Assembly: GCA_009776995.1 (NCBI GenBank)
Contig: WRMR01000028.1
Coordinates: 1 to 17,379 of the forward strand
Length of the DNA stretch: 17,379 nt
Reading direction: 5' to 3'
Source of the DNA: Planctomycetaceae bacterium
GTDB taxonomy: Bacteria; Planctomycetota; Planctomycetia; Pirellulales; Thermoguttaceae
The notes below the pieces were generated by a model. The model ran no database searches and was not told the DNA's origin. It saw only the letters and a program-made list of their open reading frames with translations. Made by a program: the position numbers and the translations under genes. How positions within the stretch are numbered: the first letter of the stretch is position 1; the number at the start of each line of letters is the position of its first letter. Positions 15,424 through 17,379 of the stretch are shown here, in pieces.

Positions 15424-15525
15424 TGTAGGAGTCGTGCCAAAATAACGATTAAAAAAATGTGATATTGAGATTGTCCCTAACGGGACAGGGAAATTGTCAA
15501 TGTTATTTTGGCACAACTCCTTACA
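15424..15525. mobile_element. MITE-like palindromic element (about 100 bp)
   Basis: Terminal inverted repeats of about 22 bases: the left arm reads TGTAGGAGTCGTGCCAAAAT and continues AAC (15424-15446). The right arm is its reverse complement (15502-15525) with one base change and one extra base. Near the centre a second palindrome, TGTCCC-TAAC-GGGACA (15472-15487), forms a six-base stem. It is non-coding, lies between two genes, and has the terminal-repeat design of a miniature transposon. No clear target duplication is seen at either edge. Alternatives are a long attenuator or a mRNA-end structure. Confidence 0.55.
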
Positions 15526-15536
15526 GGCAATTCAAC

Positions 15537-15557
15537 GGCGGCCACGGCGTGACCGCC
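15537..15557 (-). terminator. strong hairpin downstream of the sugar transporter
   Basis: In minus-strand RNA GGCGGUCAC and GUGGCCGCC pair over nine bases around a GCC loop, with a single G-U wobble. It lies 42 bases after the transporter stop codon. No U-run follows, so it may act as an mRNA-end stabiliser or factor-dependent terminator. Confidence 0.45.
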
Positions 15558-15598
15558 CTGCCTTTATGCACTGGCGGGACAATTGCAATTCTTTCACA

Positions 15599-17379
15599 TC
15601 AATGGTCGCCGGAGGTTTTCACGCCGCTGAGCGAATCGGTACCTCTGAGTTTCGGCCACCAGAAACCGTAAATGGCAATAAAGATAAAACAGGCCATCGG
15701 CACGATGAATCCGCGTGACATGTCAAATTGGTCGCCAACATAACCCATCAATTTGGGCAAAATGGCTCCACCCATGATTGCCATGACAAGAAACGCGGAT
15801 GCTCTTTTTGCGCGTGTCCCCAGTCCGAAAATGCCCAGCGCGAAAATCGTGGGAAACATGATCGACATGAAGAAAAAGCTGAGGAAAACACAAGCCACCG
15901 AGAGCCAACTCCACTTGGCGAAAATCAGCAGGCACATGGCAACATTCAGGATGGCGTAAAGGCCGAGCAAATTGTGCGCGGAAATTTTTCGAAGCATGAT
16001 CGCCCCGGTAAACCGCCCGATGAAAAAACACAAAAACCCGACTGAGAGCAGGAATGCCGCTCCCTGTTCGCTGACGCAGAGAACACCACGGCGGTAATCC
16101 AGTAATTCCGGGTAGCTTTCCTGTAACAACAAGCGGTTGAGCAACGGGGCGTTGACCCGTTCGGCTTGTCCCTGCATGGCTGCACGTTCTTTCGCTGCGG
16201 CGATTTTTTCCTCCTTGGTCATGGATTCCTCGGCAACACGGATTTTCTCCAGTTCCTCGTCTTCTTTCAGCTTGAGGTCGAGCATGGTTTGGGTTTCTTC
16301 GCTCAACGTCACACCGGCAAAATTCCTGGGATTATAAAACGCCACGCCGCCCCTGGCCTTGCGCGGGTCCTGACGGACAAGAAGGTTGAGTTCCTGGAGT
16401 ATAATGGAACGCAAAGTCCGGTCGGTGCCGCCTTGCCAGGCATTCAGGCGGTCCATGCCGGCTTGTTCAAAGGTGTTCTGGAAATCCGCTTTCAAGTAGG
16501 CCGAAACCGGATCGGACGCATTGCGAATGCGTTCCACCAACGCCGGGAAATCTTTGATGTCCTCCGGTTTGACCATCGTATTGACGTCAAACCAGTCCTT
16601 TGACTTTTTCTGGAAAAAACCGCTGAAACGTCCGATTTCCCCACTGCTGATTTTTTCGTCAATCGCAGATATCGAGATTTGAACATGGAAGGCCGTTGGC
16701 AGTTGGGGCACCTCCGAGGTCATGTAGTTGATGAAATAGCTGAAAATTCCGGCCTGGGCCGCAACGTAAAGAAACTGTGCCAACACCGAGCCGGAGAAGT
16801 GCGGATGCGACCAGATGCTGTGGTGTGATATTTTCCTGTTGATGAAAATGAGCCCGATGGCCGAAATCACAAGCAATCCACACGCGATTTCACAGATGAG
16901 GACCAGCGGGGCGTTGTGGGCGGTGACTTGGACACTGGAGAACGGCATGAGCGTTTGGGCAATTCCCGCAATCGAAGCCCCAATGTCAAAGATTGTCGTC
17001 AAAAACAGCCAGAGAAAAATACCGGCAATGCAAATCAACATGCTTGTATTGAGGAACAGGAACAAATAAATCTGCCCGCGATTCAGTTTGCGGTCCGCAG
17101 GAATGGTGTCACCGCCGGCTTTGTCCTCTTCGTCGAGATGATAATCGTCTTTGGTTTTGACGTCGGGAATGTATGCGAAATAAAAAATCACCGAAAACAC
17201 GAGTACAATGCACGCAATGGTGACATACGGAATATAAAGCATTTCGTTCCCGAGACTGTGACCTGAAGCGTCTTTGGCGTAGAAAAACAAGCCGCCGAGT
17301 ATCGGGCCGAGTATCCAGCCAATGCCGTTACACGATTGTGCGAGGTTGATGCGTGTGGCGGCGTATTCGCGCGGGCCGA
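15599..17379 (-). CDS. FHS-family sugar:H+ symporter (FucP/GluP-like), 5' end cut by window
   Basis: Membrane transporter of the major facilitator FHS group, which imports fucose, glucose or galactose with protons. 592 residues are visible and the frame is open at the right edge. It begins in a conserved segment ATRINLAQSCNGIGWILGP (visible residues 7-25), so the first few helices are missing. Landmarks are SVLAQFLYVAAQAGIFSYFINYMTSE (about 197-222), matching the seventh helix of the fold, and FCFFIGRFTGAIMLRK-like sequence of the eighth (about 445-464). Four to five more helices run to about 576. Between them is a roughly 210-residue polar insert (16078-16708) absent from FucP, including a charged coiled-coil-like stretch. 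Its predicted side is outside the cytoplasm. The protein ends in a short polar tail. Sugar specificity cannot be told. No sugar-catabolic gene is adjacent in this window. Confidence 0.88.
   Translation of the reverse strand, partial: GPREYAATRINLAQSCNGIGWILGPILGGLFFYAKDASGHSLGNEMLYIPYVTIACIVLVFSVIFYFAYIPDVKTKDDYHLDEEDKAGGDTIPADRKLNRGQIYLFLFLNTSMLICIAGIFLWLFLTTIFDIGASIAGIAQTLMPFSSVQVTAHNAPLVLICEIACGLLVISAIGLIFINRKISHHSIWSHPHFSGSVLAQFLYVAAQAGIFSYFINYMTSEVPQLPTAFHVQISISAIDEKISSGEIGRFSGFFQKKSKDWFDVNTMVKPEDIKDFPALVERIRNASDPVSAYLKADFQNTFEQAGMDRLNAWQGGTDRTLRSIILQELNLLVRQDPRKARGGVAFYNPRNFAGVTLSEETQTMLDLKLKEDEELEKIRVAEESMTKEEKIAAAKERAAMQGQAERVNAPLLNRLLLQESYPELLDYRRGVLCVSEQGAAFLLSVGFLCFFIGRFTGAIMLRKISAHNLLGLYAILNVAMCLLIFAKWSWLSVACVFLSFFFMSIMFPTIFALGIFGLGTRAKRASAFLVMAIMGGAILPKLMGYVGDQFDMSRGFIVPMACFIFIAIYGFWWPKLRGTDSLSGVKTSGDH

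Noticed and set aside
15331..15516. N-terminal extension of the small membrane protein through the palindromic element
   Set aside because: The extension has no family character, is encoded partly by the MITE-like element, and the membrane protein is complete from ATG 15330.

Overview
The window reads as a chromosomal segment of a planctomycete (Planctomycetota, probably Pirellulales-like; this is inferred from gene style, no rRNA is present). Pointers are the block phoH, PgpH-type HD hydrolase, ybeY and CorC-type transporter, long secreted proteins of unknown function, an acidic Gly/Ser/Asp-rich TPR protein with DPF-like motifs, and an FHS sugar transporter with a very large loop. Coding DNA is of moderate GC, but 5.2-6.5 kb is strikingly AT-rich. 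I see no tRNA, rRNA, CRISPR array, phage gene or intact transposase.

Left part (1-7.5 kb), all on the minus strand, read from right to left: lnt (apolipoprotein N-acyltransferase), a 450-bp AT-rich gap, phoH, pgpH (7TM-HD phosphohydrolase, overlapping phoH by ATGA), ybeY and corC (cut by the left edge). The order phoH-pgpH-ybeY matches a widely conserved RNA-processing/envelope cluster. Here it looks split into separate transcription units. Good sigma70-like promoters precede lnt, phoH and corC, a weaker one precedes ybeY, and an imperfect palindrome follows pgpH. The YbeY has lost canonical residues, and Lnt carries low-complexity expansions beside its catalytic residues.

Middle part (7.6-12.3 kb): a plus-strand secreted TPR protein faces a 939-residue minus-strand secreted protein of unknown function. 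As annotated their 3' ends overlap by 25 bp, and a 61-bp near-perfect palindrome lies inside the odd tail of the TPR gene. This suggests that the tail is a frameshifted read-through of a bidirectional terminator. The roughly 400-bp region upstream of the 939-residue gene holds a leader hairpin and a 24-bp dyad that looks like an operator.

Right part (12.3-17.4 kb): a truncated RelB/DinJ-like antitoxin remnant (52 codons, no toxin) directly precedes a secreted 749-residue protein. That protein appears to be a tandem duplication of an alpha/beta-hydrolase unit in which only the second copy keeps the nucleophile. A small four-helix membrane protein and a partial FHS-family sugar transporter follow on the minus strand. 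Between these two lie a roughly 100-bp palindromic element that looks like a MITE and a strong 21-bp hairpin. The secreted esterase-like protein and the sugar transporter would fit a polymer-degrading lifestyle, but nothing in the sequence links them directly.

Most genes are ordinary for the phylum. The best leads are the tandem hydrolase, the probable frameshift at the TPR gene end, the orphan antitoxin fragment, the MITE-like palindrome, the 24-bp dyad and the large extracytoplasmic insert in the transporter.
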